DNA of 64,000 nt from Brevundimonas sp. LM2 (GCF_002002865.1 NZ_CP019508.1:124001-188000); one strand, 5' to 3'; shown: positions 55,148 through 63,527, counted from the stretch's first letter. Numbers and translations: made by a program. The notes: a model not told the origin generated them from the sequence alone.

Positions 55148-55173
55148 GGAACCGTTGCAGCACGGATACGTTT
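55148..55173 (+). promoter_or_regulatory. EcfG-type promoter of phyR
   Basis: GGAAC (55148-55152), 16 bases, CGTTT (55169-55173). Exact EcfG consensus. About 60 bases before the phyR ATG, divergent from the nepR promoter. Confidence 0.87.
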
Positions 55174-55232
55174 CCGCCTCTGCGCCGATGTCGTAGAATG
55201 CCGGCCGCAACGATTTCTCGGGGATTATCTAA

Positions 55233-56027
55233 ATGAGCCTTCTGGCCAGACTCGCGCCGCATCTGCCCTACGTCCGCCGCTATGCGCGGGCCCTCACCGG
55301 CGATCAGGCGACCGGCGACAACTACGTGCGCGTCGCCCTGGAGGCCCTGGCCGCCGGCGAGCGTCAGCTGTCGCCGGACATGACGCCGCGCGTCGCCCTC
55401 TATCACGTGTTCCACGCCATCTGGTCGTCGACCGGCGCGCAGCTGGAGGACACCAGCGGTCTGGAGAGCAGCGACGCCTCCAGCCGGCTGATGCGGATCG
55501 CGCCGAAGTCGCGGCAGGCCTTCCTGCTGACGGCTCTGGAAGGGTTCACCCCCTCCGAGGCGGCCCAGATCCTGTCCGCCGACGCCCATGGCGTCGAGCG
55601 TCTGATCGCCGATGCCCAGGCCGAGATCGACGCCGAACTGGCCACCGACGTCCTGATCATCGAGGACGAGGCCATCATCTCGGCCGACATCGAAAGTCTG
55701 GTCCGCGAACTGGGTCACAACGTCACCGCCACGGCGACGACGCATGACGAGGCCGTGGACGCGGTCGCCCGTCACCGGCCCGGCCTGGTCCTGGCCGACA
55801 TCCAGCTGGCCGACGGCTCGTCGGGCATCGATGCGGTCAAGGACATCCTGAAGCGGTTCGACGTGCCGGTGATCTTCATCACGGCCTTCCCCGAGCGCCT
55901 GCTGACCGGCGAACGGCCCGAGCCGACCTTCCTGATCACCAAGCCGTTCCAGCCGGAGACGGTGAAGGCGGCGATCAGCCAGGCCCTGTTCTTCCACCCG
56001 TCGCGACAGGACAAGGCCGCGGCCTGA
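55233..56027 (+). CDS. phyR: Anti-anti-sigma response regulator PhyR
   Basis: PhyR, 264 residues. The N-terminal half is a sigma-like domain ([35 protein letters not shown]...SRQAFLLTALEGFTPSEAAQILSAD) that mimics EcfG and binds NepR. The C-terminal receiver domain has acceptor Asp189 in LVLADIQLADGSSG and the Lys in LITKPFQPE. Phosphorylation by PhyK opens PhyR to sequester NepR. It is divergent from nepR with an EcfG promoter in front. Confidence 0.94.
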   Translation: MSLLARLAPHLPYVRRYARALTGDQATGDNYVRVALEALAAGERQLSPDMTPRVALYHVFHAIWSSTGAQLEDTSGLESSDASSRLMRIAPKSRQAFLLTALEGFTPSEAAQILSADAHGVERLIADAQAEIDAELATDVLIIEDEAIISADIESLVRELGHNVTATATTHDEAVDAVARHRPGLVLADIQLADGSSGIDAVKDILKRFDVPVIFITAFPERLLTGERPEPTFLITKPFQPETVKAAISQALFFHPSRQDKAAA

Positions 56028-56050
56028 TCCACGCGACGTCGCGAAACGGA

Positions 56051-56086
56051 AAAAGGCCCCGCCGGTGCGAACCGGCGGGGCCTTTT
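56051..56086. terminator. Bidirectional terminator between phyR and the convergent gene
   Basis: A perfect 16-bp stem: AAAAGGCCCCGCCGGT, loop GCGA, ACCGGCGGGGCCTTTT. The A-tract and T-tract serve both strands. It separates phyR from the minus-strand gene at 56103. Confidence 0.92.
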
Positions 56087-56102
56087 CTTGTCCGCCATCC
56101 GA

Positions 56103-56465
56103 TCAGTTGGACGAGGGCGCGGCCTGGACGGTCGGGGCGTTGACGTTGGGCGCTTCGCCGGTCGGCGGGCTGGTCGGCTCTCCGGTCGAGGTGGTCGGGG
56201 CGTCCGCCGCCGGGACCCGGTCGTCGTCCGAGAAGGCCTGGGCCTGAGACGTCTGATTGTCGGCGTCGTCGTCGCCGGGCCGATTGAAGGCCCCGCTGAA
56301 CATCAGGAACACGACGATGAAGCCGATCGCCGTCAGGACGATGGCGATGCCCATGCCGGCCGAGATGCGACGACCGCCTTTGCCGCCCTTGGCGTACTGG
56401 GCCTCGACCGGCCGGCCTTCGTGGACGGCGTCGGCGGCCTTGGAATGAGGATCGTCGTGGGACAT
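56103..56465 (-). CDS. Single-pass membrane protein, candidate stress target
   Basis: A 120-residue protein: short hydrophilic N-terminus (SHDDPHSKAADAVHEGRPVE), a membrane helix (AGMGIAIVLTAIGFIVVFLMFSG), then a low-complexity periplasmic tail rich in Thr/Pro/Ala/Asp. No domain is recognised. It is preceded by an exact EcfG promoter (56500-56525), which puts it in the general stress regulon. It meets phyR tail-to-tail over a strong terminator. Confidence 0.72.
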   Translation of the reverse strand: MSHDDPHSKAADAVHEGRPVEAQYAKGGKGGRRISAGMGIAIVLTAIGFIVVFLMFSGAFNRPGDDDADNQTSQAQAFSDDDRVPAADAPTTSTGEPTSPPTGEAPNVNAPTVQAAPSSN

Positions 56466-56499
56466 GCGGGCTCCGGTTGGCTCATGAGGGTCAGGCTGA

Positions 56500-56525
56500 C
56501 AACGCCAGCGAAGCGTCGCCGTTCC
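56500..56525 (-). promoter_or_regulatory. EcfG-type promoter of the 56103 membrane protein
   Basis: On the minus strand: GGAAC (56525-56521), 16 bases, CGTTG (56504-56500). Exact EcfG consensus, 35 bases before the start codon. Confidence 0.83.
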
Positions 56526-56529
56526 GGAC

Positions 56530-56717
56530 CGGGGCGTGCGAACCGCCCCACAAAAATATCGCCGGTGTGCGGAACCCAATGGCACCGGCACGCTTATCCT
56601 CGTGCGGAGGCGGCGACGCCCCCCCGACCTGGACCCGCCCCCCCGCTGGTCCTTGCCGCCTCCGCGCCTCATTCTCGATGATTGCCCACTCAAGGCGACC
56701 CGACCGGGTCGCCTTTT
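56530..56717 (+). ncRNA. Candidate structured small RNA
   Basis: Non-coding stretch ending in an intrinsic terminator. It contains GCCGGTG...CACCGGC, then GCGGAGGCGGC...GCCGCCTCCGC (11-base arms), and finally GGCGACCC-GACC-GGGTCGCC followed by TTTTT (56694-56718). No gene upstream on this strand needs that terminator. The 5' end is not determined. It lacks the conserved core of SRP RNA; it matches no class I can name. This fills the 315-base gap between 56465 and 56781. Confidence 0.4.
56692..56717 (+). terminator. Rho-independent terminator
   Basis: AA-GGCGACCC-GACC-GGGTCGCC-TTTTT: an 8-bp perfect stem and U-tract. It ends transcription just before the MDR oxidoreductase gene. Confidence 0.8.
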
Positions 56718-56780
56718 TCTTTGCCTGCGCGATCGGTTGGGCCATGGTGATCTTCAAAAGAAACCCACCGGGAGACGGCG

Positions 56781-57803
56781 ATGGCCCAGCAGAATCGACA
56801 ATGGGTGCTGCGTCAGCGGCCGCACGGCCTGGTCCAGGACGGCGACCTGGAGCTGGTCTCCACCCCCGTGCCCGACCTGCAGCCCGATGAGCTGCTGATC
56901 CGGACCCTTTATCTGTCGCTGGATCCGACCAACCGCACCTGGATGAACGACGCCGTCGGCTATCTGCCGCCCGTGGGCCTGGGCGACGTGATGCGCGGTC
57001 TGACGCTCGGCGTCGTGGAACAGTCGCGGTCGGACCGGTTCGCAGTCGGGGATCTGGTCTCGACCGCCCTGGGCGGGTGGGGCGACTACGGCGTGGTGCC
57101 GGCCGGCGGCGTCTCGCGCGTCCATCGCGTGCCCGGCCTGCCGCTGACCGCCCATATGTCGGTCATGGGGATGACGGGCATGACCGCCTATTTCGGCGTC
57201 ACCGACGTGCTGCGCCCGCAACCCGGCCAGACCCTGGTCGTCTCGGCCGCCGCCGGGGCCGTCGGCTCCATCGCCGGTCAGATCGCCAAACAGAAGGGCG
57301 CGCGGGTCATCGGCATCGCCGGCGGACCCGACAAATGCCGCTGGCTGGTCGAGGACCTCGGGTTCGACGGGGCCGTGGACTACAAGAACGAGGACGTCGG
57401 CACCGCGCTGGACCGCCTCTGCCCCAACGGCATCGATCTGAATTTCGAGAACGTCGGCGGCGACATCATGATCGCCGTCTGGAACCGGCTGAACATCGGG
57501 GCCCGGATGGCGGTCTGCGGCATGGTCTCGGCCTATAACGCGACCCAGCGCCCGCCCGCCCCCGATCTCAGCCGCCTGATCACCCACCGCATGACGGTCC
57601 AGGGCTTCCTCGTGCTGGACTATGCCCCGCGCGCCCGGGAGATGGCCGCCGAACTGGGCCCCTGGCTGGCCTCCGGACAGGTCAAGTGGAAGGTCCATGT
57701 CGACGACGGGCTGGAGGGGGCCGTGACCTCGCTGAACCGCCTCTTCACCGGCGACCACGACGGCAAGCTACTGGTCCGGGTCTCCGAAGAGCCGGCGGGC
57801 TGA
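56781..57803 (+). CDS. NADP-dependent MDR oxidoreductase, CurA-like
   Basis: A 340-residue medium-chain reductase of the leukotriene B4 12-hydroxydehydrogenase/CurA group. Diagnostic are LRTLYLSLDPTNRTWMND-type RTLYLSLDPTNRTWM, MTGMTAYFGVTDVLRPQPGQTLVVSAAAGAVGSIAGQIAKQKGARVIGIAGG, and FENVGGDIMIAVWNRL. It reduces alpha,beta-unsaturated ketones or aldehydes with NADPH. The start ATG 56781 follows GGGAGACGGCG. It is four bases from the next gene. Confidence 0.9.
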   Translation: MAQQNRQWVLRQRPHGLVQDGDLELVSTPVPDLQPDELLIRTLYLSLDPTNRTWMNDAVGYLPPVGLGDVMRGLTLGVVEQSRSDRFAVGDLVSTALGGWGDYGVVPAGGVSRVHRVPGLPLTAHMSVMGMTGMTAYFGVTDVLRPQPGQTLVVSAAAGAVGSIAGQIAKQKGARVIGIAGGPDKCRWLVEDLGFDGAVDYKNEDVGTALDRLCPNGIDLNFENVGGDIMIAVWNRLNIGARMAVCGMVSAYNATQRPPAPDLSRLITHRMTVQGFLVLDYAPRAREMAAELGPWLASGQVKWKVHVDDGLEGAVTSLNRLFTGDHDGKLLVRVSEEPAG

Positions 57804-57807
57804 TCGG

Positions 57808-58215
57808 ATGAGCGATCCGCTGCATATCCATTTCGAGGATCTCGAGATCGGCCAGGTCCTGCAGCTGGGGGCCTGCGCGGCCGACGAGGCGGCGATCGAA
57901 CTGTTCGTGACCCATTTCGCGCCCGGCTGGGACGCCGCCTACGGGGCTCCCGAGGCCCTGGTCTATGCGCTGTGGAGCCGCCTGCATGCCGACAAGGCGG
58001 CCACCTGGGCCCAGTCCAAGCTGCTGGCCGTCGACGGCCTGCGCTTCATGCGCAATCCCCCCGCCGGCGAGCTGCTGCGCGGCCGCATGACGGTGATGGG
58101 CAAGGACCCCGTCGGCGACGAGAAGGGCATCGTCATCGCCCAGCACGACCTGCTCGACGAAGCCGGCCGCCTGGTCTTCTCCTGCCTGACGCGCGGGCTG
58201 TTCGTTCGGAGGTAG
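57808..58215 (+). CDS. MaoC-like hotdog-fold protein
   Basis: A 135-residue hotdog protein. The opening HIHFEDLEIGQVLQLG is the MaoC-dehydratase signature, and GELLRGRMTVMGKDPV continues the fold. The usual catalytic Asp/His pair (D-x4-H in HFAPGWDAAY region) appears altered. It probably acts on acyl-CoA or acyl-ACP thioesters. It is four bases after the reductase gene, so the two are probably an operon. Confidence 0.78.
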   Translation: MSDPLHIHFEDLEIGQVLQLGACAADEAAIELFVTHFAPGWDAAYGAPEALVYALWSRLHADKAATWAQSKLLAVDGLRFMRNPPAGELLRGRMTVMGKDPVGDEKGIVIAQHDLLDEAGRLVFSCLTRGLFVRR

Positions 58216-58224
58216 ACAAGAGAA

Positions 58225-58304
58225 GGCCCCGCCGGCGAACCGACGGGGCCAATCAAAAACAACCGGGGCTCAAGTAGCCCGAAGGGCGATAGCCCCAAGA
58301 AAAA
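58225..58304. terminator. Two hairpins between convergent hotdog and sapC genes
   Basis: Hairpin 1: GGCCCCG (58225-58231) with CGGGGCC (58244-58250). Hairpin 2: GGGGCT (58265-58270) with AGCCCC (58291-58296) and an inner GCCC/GGGC. A third hairpin follows at 58305. Together they form a termination zone. Confidence 0.75.
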
Positions 58305-58332
58305 CGCTTAAGCCGCGCTTGCGGCTTAAGCG
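58305..58332. repeat. Perfect 12-bp inverted repeat over the sapC stop codon
   Basis: CGCTTAAGCCGC (58305-58316), loop GCTT, GCGGCTTAAGCG (58321-58332). The right arm contains the sapC stop codon (58326-58328 on the plus strand). Confidence 0.85.
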
Positions 58333-59129
58333 TTCGCCGCCGTCGGCATCTCGGCCGCGCGCTGGAAGGCCAGGGCGATCAGACGGTCCCAGCCCAGCAG
58401 GGACACCAGATGGGCGTAGATCTGGCCCAGGGCACCGTTGTCGCGCAGCTCGGCCAGCTTCTCGGCCGGCAGGGCCTTCAGCTTGTCTTCCGACACCGCG
58501 AAATAGTCGGCCAGCTTCTGCGGCGCGCCGGGGTTGCCGTTCTCGTCGCGCGGGGTGAACACGGCCTCGCGCACGTCGAACAGGTCCAGTTCGGTCAGCA
58601 GGGCGACGAAGCTTTCCGTGCGTTGGCGCTCCTGCTCGAAATTGTTGCAGAACTCCATCGCCTGGTTGACGTAGTCGGTCGGCTTGCCGTCGGCGAACAG
58701 CGGGGCCTGGCCGCCTTCGACCAGGAAGGGCGCGGCGCGGTCGATGCACAGGATCATCCGACCGGCGCCCGGATCGTTGGCGAAGACGAACGGATAGCGG
58801 CGCACATAGGCCGGGATATAGGCCTCGGGGCGGAAGTCGCCGGCGAGGCTGACGTAGAGGTTCTCGGTCTGGCGCAGACCCATGACCGCGACCGGCTGCT
58901 TGGCCTCGCCCAGGAAGACGATCGGATAGGACAGGGCCGCCGGCGCGAACTCGGTGACCGTCAGGGGCACGACGTGCGAGGCGCCGACGAAGGCATAGGG
59001 CTTCTCGACCGGGTTGACGCCCAGTTTGCCGTGCAGCTCGCTCGAGAGCGGCTCGGGCTGCGAGTAGAACAGGACGTTTCCGTCCAGCTGGGCCTGGTTG
59101 CCGCCATTGGCTGCGATGGTATCGGTCAT
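58326..59129 (-). CDS. SapC family protein
   Basis: A 267-residue SapC-family protein (PF07277). Matching text: LFYSQPEPLSSELHGKLGV, YAFVGASHVVPLTVTEFAPAALSYPIVF, LYVSLAGDFRPEAYIPAYVRRYPFVFA, and ILCIDRAAPFLVEGGQAPLFADGKPT. The family was named from a Campylobacter S-layer locus and is common in Caulobacterales; function is unresolved. The gene ends inside a 12-bp inverted repeat. ATG 59129 is the only plausible start. Confidence 0.88.
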   Translation of the reverse strand: MTDTIAANGGNQAQLDGNVLFYSQPEPLSSELHGKLGVNPVEKPYAFVGASHVVPLTVTEFAPAALSYPIVFLGEAKQPVAVMGLRQTENLYVSLAGDFRPEAYIPAYVRRYPFVFANDPGAGRMILCIDRAAPFLVEGGQAPLFADGKPTDYVNQAMEFCNNFEQERQRTESFVALLTELDLFDVREAVFTPRDENGNPGAPQKLADYFAVSEDKLKALPAEKLAELRDNGALGQIYAHLVSLLGWDRLIALAFQRAAEMPTAANA

Positions 59130-59318
59130 GGACGCGGGCTCTGGAATTGCAGGAAGCGCGCTTCTAGCCGACCGGGCGGGATCGGGCAAACGCCCGCGGG
59201 ATCGGTCCTGCCGATTCACGTGCCAGGGGAGCGGGCGCAAGCCCTCCGCGGCGAAGCGCCGTCCGGGCGTCGCGCGACGCCGGTTGCGGTGGACGCCGAC
59301 CCGCCCTAGCTGTGGCGT

Positions 59319-59804
59319 ATGGGATCCGTCTGCGATCACGAGCACGCCCCCGGGGGGCTGTCGGCCAGCGAGATCGGCCGCGCCCTCACCCTGGCCGAAG
59401 ACCGCTGCGTGGCCGACGGCGAGCGGATGACCGCGCCGCGCCGTCGCGTGCTGGAACTGCTGCTGCAGGCCGGCGAGGCGGTGAAGGCTTATGATCTGAT
59501 CGCCCGGTTCGGGGCCGACGGGACCGCCGCCAAACCGCCCACCGTCTATCGCGCGCTCGACTTCCTCGAGAAGAAGGGCCTGGCGCACCGGATCGCCTCG
59601 ATCAGCGCCTATGTCGCCTGCTCCGTCGGCGACCGCGCCCACGCCGCCGCCTTCCTGATCTGCGACTGCTGCGGCGCCACCGAGGAGGTCACGCCGCCGG
59701 AAGGCGAAGCCCTGCAGCAGGCCGCCTCGGCCTCCGGCTATCTGCTGCAGCGGACCACGATCGAGGGCCACGGCCGGTGCCCCGCGTGCCGGATCGCCGC
59801 ATAA
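59319..59804 (+). CDS. Fur/Zur family metal-responsive repressor
   Basis: A 161-residue Fur-superfamily regulator. The winged helix is ALTLAEDRCVADGERMTAPRRRVLELLL...KPPTVYRALDFLEKKGLAHRI. Metal-binding features: a C-terminal CDCCGATEEV and CPACR pair forming a structural zinc site, and His/Cys in the middle (CSVGDRAHAAAF). The Zur branch fits best because of the long N-terminus and EKGLxHRI pattern; Fur is not excluded. No zinc-uptake genes are adjacent. Confidence 0.86.
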   Translation: MGSVCDHEHAPGGLSASEIGRALTLAEDRCVADGERMTAPRRRVLELLLQAGEAVKAYDLIARFGADGTAAKPPTVYRALDFLEKKGLAHRIASISAYVACSVGDRAHAAAFLICDCCGATEEVTPPEGEALQQAASASGYLLQRTTIEGHGRCPACRIAA

Positions 59805-59862
59805 CGACCTGATCCGCCGCGGCGACGCTGGCGCGGCGGGGCGCCGAGGCCTAGATTGGGTC

Positions 59863-60756
59863 ATGGACGCCGCCCGGCTGACCCCACCCCGCCGCCTGAC
59901 GGTCCCCATCCAGAATCGGTGGGGCGCGGGCGATATGGCCGTGCTGGACTTCGGCGACGCCAACCGGCCGGTCGACCTGATCTTCGTCCATGCGAACGGG
60001 TTCAACGCCCGCACCTACCGCACCCTGCTGGCGCCCCTGGCCTCGTCGATGCGCATCCTGGCCCCCGATCTGCGCGGTCACGGGGCGACCACCCTGCCGA
60101 CTGCGACGGTCGGACGCCGCGGCTGGCACGACCACCGCGATGACCTGACCGCCCTGCTCGACACCTTTCCGGGTCCCCCGGTGGTGATGGCCGGCCATTC
60201 GATGGGCGGCACCGCCAGCCTGCTGGCGGCGGCCGAGCGTCCGGAGCGGGTTTCGCGGCTGGTCCTGTTCGATCCGGTGATCTGGCGCGGCCCGACCGCC
60301 CTGCTGTTCCGCACCCCGGTCCTGCGCCGCCTGGCCGAGCGGATTCCGATCGTGCGCGGGGCTCGCCGCCGCCGCCCGGGTTTCGACAGCCGGGAGGCGG
60401 CCCTGGCGGCCTATCGCGGACGAGGGGCCTTCAAGGGTTGGCCGGATCCCGTCCTGATCGACTATCTCGCCGAGGGTCTCGTGCCGTCGTCCGGCGACGG
60501 CCTGGTCCTGGCCTGCGCGCCGGACTGGGAAGCGTCGAACTATCTGGCCCAGGGGCACGACCCCTGGAAGGCGATGCGGACCTATCGCGGACCGACCCGG
60601 ATCCTGAAGGCCGAGACCGGCTCGATCACCCAGGTGCCCGAAAAGCCGCGTGGCCTCGAGCATGTGGCGGTCGAGACCGCGCCCGGAACCGGCCACCTGT
60701 TCCCGATGGTCCGCGCCGACATCGTCCGCGACGCCCTGTTCGACGCCGTGGTCTAG
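59863..60756 (+). CDS. Alpha/beta fold hydrolase
   Basis: A 297-residue cytoplasmic hydrolase: the HG oxyanion motif is IFVHANGFN, the strand LAPDLRGHG follows, the nucleophile elbow is GHSMGG (about residue 110), and the catalytic His is in GTGHLFPM. The HANGFN-type N-terminus marks a subgroup that replaces HGxG. Substrate unknown. It overlaps the DUF4287 gene at the 3' end by four bases (tail-to-tail). Confidence 0.85.
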   Translation: MDAARLTPPRRLTVPIQNRWGAGDMAVLDFGDANRPVDLIFVHANGFNARTYRTLLAPLASSMRILAPDLRGHGATTLPTATVGRRGWHDHRDDLTALLDTFPGPPVVMAGHSMGGTASLLAAAERPERVSRLVLFDPVIWRGPTALLFRTPVLRRLAERIPIVRGARRRRPGFDSREAALAAYRGRGAFKGWPDPVLIDYLAEGLVPSSGDGLVLACAPDWEASNYLAQGHDPWKAMRTYRGPTRILKAETGSITQVPEKPRGLEHVAVETAPGTGHLFPMVRADIVRDALFDAVV

Positions 60757-60971
60757 GCGGTCTTTCCCTTCAGCAGGGCATAGACGGCCATGGCGTGGCC
60801 ATGGCCCAGATCGAACTCCGCCTTCAGCCAGTCGGTGATCTGCGTGGCCTTGACCGAGGCCGGGACCGCGCCGTCGACCAGGAAGCCTTTTTCGGTGGCC
60901 AGGGCGCGAAAGTCGTCGGGCGTCTTGCCGGTCCTGGCCTGGACGTTGTCGATATAGGCCTGGAACGACAT
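60753..60971 (-). CDS. DUF4287 domain protein
   Basis: A 72-residue protein of the DUF4287 family: SFQAYIDNVQARTGKTPDDFRALATEKGFL...KATQITDWLKAEFDLGHGHAMAVYALLKG covers the domain. Such domains occur alone or fused to DUF5655 and are structurally like small helical folds. It starts one base from the end of the upstream membrane protein gene, so they are co-transcribed. Confidence 0.88.
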   Translation of the reverse strand: MSFQAYIDNVQARTGKTPDDFRALATEKGFLVDGAVPASVKATQITDWLKAEFDLGHGHAMAVYALLKGKTA

Positions 60972-61312
60972 CAGATTCCCGCCTTGGACTCCAAAGCCCG
61001 CCTGTCCCGCTCGATCGCCGCCGCCCGGGCGGTGCGCTCGACGGCCAGGCGGCGTTCAATCTCCACCAGTTCGCGGTTCTTCTCCAGCGAGGCCTCGGCG
61101 CGGCTGACGCCGATCGGGCGGCCGGTGATCTCGGCGATCGAGATGGGCTGGACGCATTCGCGACCCTCCTCGTACCACCAGCGGCCGCTGTCGATGCAGG
61201 CATCCTCGGGCGCGATCCAGTAGCGCTGCATCAGCAGCACGCCCGCCGTCAGCACGACGAAAAGGCTGACAAACAGGATGGTGATCCGGCGCGGGTTCAG
61301 AAGGCGGTTCAT
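60971..61312 (-). CDS. Membrane-anchored coiled-coil protein, hypothetical
   Basis: A 113-residue protein with an N-terminal helix anchor (about residues 10-28), a short region with two Cys (DACIDSGRWWYEEGRECVQP) that probably form a disulfide, and a charged C-terminal helix (AEASLEKNRELVEIERRLAVERTARAAAIERDRRALE) likely a coiled coil. Family not recognised. The stop overlaps the DUF4287 start by one base. Confidence 0.7.
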   Translation of the reverse strand: MNRLLNPRRITILFVSLFVVLTAGVLLMQRYWIAPEDACIDSGRWWYEEGRECVQPISIAEITGRPIGVSRAEASLEKNRELVEIERRLAVERTARAAAIERDRRALESKAGI

Positions 61313-61423
61313 CTCAGATCATACCCCGGTGCGACGCCCGGTGACGTCGCGTTACGTTGACAGGCCCGTTCGCCCGGCCCATTTCCTGCGCCAGCATTCC
61401 GGCGATCCTATGGACAGACAAGC

Positions 61424-62188
61424 ATGAAAGTTCTCGTCCCCGTCAAACGGGTGATCGACTATAACGTCAAGGCCCGCGTCAAGGCCGACCAGACCGGCGT
61501 CGACCTCGCCAACGTCAAGATGAGCATGAATCCCTTCGACGAAATCGCCGTCGAAGAGGCCGTCCGTCTGAAAGAAGGCAAGGAGCACCACGCCGCCGGC
61601 ACGGCGACCGAGATCGTGGTCGTCTCCATCGGCGTGACCCAGGCCCAGGAAACCATCCGCACGGCCCTGGCCATGGGCGCGGACCGCGGCATCCTGATCC
61701 AGTCCGACACCGACCTTGAGCCCTTGGCCGTGGCCAAGCTCCTGGCCGCCGTGGTGGCCGAGGAGAAGCCCGACCTGGTCCTGATGGGCAAGCAGTCGAT
61801 CGACGGCGACAACAATGCCGTCGGCCAGATGCTGGCCGCCCTGCTGGACTGGCCCCAGGCCACCTTCGCCGCCAAGATCGAACTCGCCGGCGGCACCGCC
61901 ACCGTGACCCGCGAAGTCGACGGCGGCATCCAGACCCTGTCGGCGGCCCTGCCGGCGGTGATCACCGTCGACCTGCGGCTCAACACGCCCCGCTACGCCT
62001 CTCTGCCCAACATCATGAAGGCCAAGAAGAAGGAGATCGCCATGAAGGCGGTCGCCGACTACGGCGTCGACACGGCCCCGCGCCTGAGCGTGGTCAAGGT
62101 CACCGCCCCGCCGACCCGCTCGGCCGGGATCAAGGTCGCCGACGCCGCCGAACTGGTGTCCAAACTCAAGACCGCCGGAGCCCTCTGA
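61424..62188 (+). CDS. etfB: Electron transfer flavoprotein, beta subunit
   Basis: EtfB, 254 residues, partner of EtfA. Diagnostic text: [45 protein letters not shown], the ETF beta signature [35 protein letters not shown], and [24 protein letters not shown] (the ETFQO docking loop with [13 protein letters not shown]). It accepts electrons from acyl-CoA dehydrogenases. It is one base ahead of etfA. Confidence 0.96.
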   Translation: MKVLVPVKRVIDYNVKARVKADQTGVDLANVKMSMNPFDEIAVEEAVRLKEGKEHHAAGTATEIVVVSIGVTQAQETIRTALAMGADRGILIQSDTDLEPLAVAKLLAAVVAEEKPDLVLMGKQSIDGDNNAVGQMLAALLDWPQATFAAKIELAGGTATVTREVDGGIQTLSAALPAVITVDLRLNTPRYASLPNIMKAKKKEIAMKAVADYGVDTAPRLSVVKVTAPPTRSAGIKVADAAELVSKLKTAGAL

Positions 62189-62189
62189 C

Positions 62190-63119
62190 ATGGCCGTTCT
62201 CGTCATCGCCGATCACGACGGCGCGTCCGTCCGCGACACCACCCACAAGACCGTGACCGCCGCCCTGGCCCTGTCCTCCGACGTCGACGTCCTGATCGTG
62301 GGCCAGGGCGCCCAGGCCGCCGCCGACAGCGCCGCCACCATCGCCGGCGTCCGCAAGGTCCTGCTGGCCGAGAGCGGCGAACTGTCCCACGCCCTGGCCG
62401 AGGCCGTCACCGCAACGGTGGTCGGTCTGGCCGACGGCTATGAGGCGATCCTGTCGCCCGCCTCGATGGACGGCAAGAATTTCATGCCGCGCATCGCCGC
62501 CAGGCTGGACGTCGCCCCGATCTCGGACATCATCGAGGTCGTCTCGGCCAACACCTTCGTGCGGCCCATCTATGCCGGCAACGCCCTGGAAACGATCCAG
62601 TCGTCGGACGCCAAGAAGGTCATCACCGTCCGCCCGACCGCCTTCGCGGCGGCCGCCGAGGGCGGCTCCGCCCCGGTCGAGACCGTCACCGCCAGCGACG
62701 CCGGCAAGGCCGCCTTCGTCGGCGAGGAGATGGTCAAGTCCGACCGCCCCGACCTCGGCGCGGCCAAGATCGTCGTCTCCGGCGGTCGCGCCCTGGGCTC
62801 GGCCGAGGAGTTCCATGCCGTCATGGATCCCCTGGCCGACCGGCTGGGCGCCGCCGTCGGGGCCAGCCGCGCCGCCGTCGACGCGGGCTATGCGCCCAAC
62901 GACTACCAGGTCGGCCAGACCGGCAAGGTCGTCGCCCCGGCCCTCTACATCGCCATCGGCATCTCGGGGGCCATCCAGCACCTGGCCGGGATGAAGGACT
63001 CCAAGATCATCGTCGCCATCAACAAGGACGCCGACGCCCCGATCTTCCAGGTCGCCGACTACGGCATCGTCGGCGACTACAAGACCGTCCTGCCGGAGCT
63101 GATGACCGCCCTGGGCTGA
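62190..63119 (+). CDS. etfA: Electron transfer flavoprotein, alpha subunit
   Basis: EtfA, 309 residues, binds FAD. The C-terminal FAD domain has [92 protein letters not shown]. It passes electrons from EtfB to ETF:ubiquinone oxidoreductase. It follows etfB directly and ends at a strong terminator. Confidence 0.96.
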   Translation: MAVLVIADHDGASVRDTTHKTVTAALALSSDVDVLIVGQGAQAAADSAATIAGVRKVLLAESGELSHALAEAVTATVVGLADGYEAILSPASMDGKNFMPRIAARLDVAPISDIIEVVSANTFVRPIYAGNALETIQSSDAKKVITVRPTAFAAAAEGGSAPVETVTASDAGKAAFVGEEMVKSDRPDLGAAKIVVSGGRALGSAEEFHAVMDPLADRLGAAVGASRAAVDAGYAPNDYQVGQTGKVVAPALYIAIGISGAIQHLAGMKDSKIIVAINKDADAPIFQVADYGIVGDYKTVLPELMTALG

Positions 63120-63142
63120 TCCGAACCCGGACCGACGAACAG

Positions 63143-63174
63143 GGGCGCGGTGCCGACAGGTCCGCGCCCTTTTT
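63143..63174 (+). terminator. Rho-independent terminator of etfBA
   Basis: GGGCGCGG (63143-63150), 11-base loop, CCGCGCCC (63162-63169), then TTTTT. It follows the etfA stop by 23 bases. Confidence 0.9.
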
Positions 63175-63205
63175 AATGCCCGACACATAGGGCTCTTGAT
63201 TCATT

Positions 63206-63227
63206 TCGACGTTTAGCTAATTGTCGA
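63206..63227. promoter_or_regulatory. Nested palindromic operator before the ArsR gene
   Basis: TCGAC-GTT-TAGCTA-ATT-GTCGA: outer arms TCGAC/GTCGA and inner TAGCTA share one centre (63216.5). It ends three bases before ATG 63231. Autorepression of the ArsR/SdpI pair is likely. Confidence 0.75.
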
Positions 63228-63230
63228 TTC

Positions 63231-63527
63231 ATGACCCAGGTCTTCAAGGCTCTTTCCGATCCGACCCGCCGCCGCGTGCTTCAGCTCCTGCGTCAGGGGC
63301 CCATGAGCGCCGGCGACATCGCCGACCGGTTCGACGTCTCCAAGCCCACCATGTCGGCCCATTTTGCCGTGCTGAAGGAGGCTGACCTGGTTCATGCCGA
63401 GAAGGCCGGAAAGTCGGTCCTCTATCACCTGAAGCTCTCGGTGCTCGAAGAGGCGCTGCTGGGCTTCGTCCAATCGTTCGGCCTCGACGCGGACCCGTCG
63501 ACGCCCAAGCCGGAGCCCGCGAAATGA
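63231..63527 (+). CDS. ArsR-family autorepressor, SdpR-like
   Basis: A 98-residue winged helix of the ArsR/SdpR type: QVFKALSDPTRRRVLQLLRQGPMSAGDIADRFDVSKPTMSAHFAVLKEADLVHAEKAGKSVLYHLKL. It has no metal-binding Cys, so it is not a metal sensor. In SdpR/SdpI systems the membrane partner (next gene) sequesters or signals to the repressor. It overlaps the next gene by four bases. Confidence 0.88.
   Translation: MTQVFKALSDPTRRRVLQLLRQGPMSAGDIADRFDVSKPTMSAHFAVLKEADLVHAEKAGKSVLYHLKLSVLEEALLGFVQSFGLDADPSTPKPEPAK

Noticed and set aside
56530..56717. Considered as SRP (4.5S) RNA
   Set aside because: The conserved GGAA tetraloop and AGCA/GG symmetric-loop core are not present.
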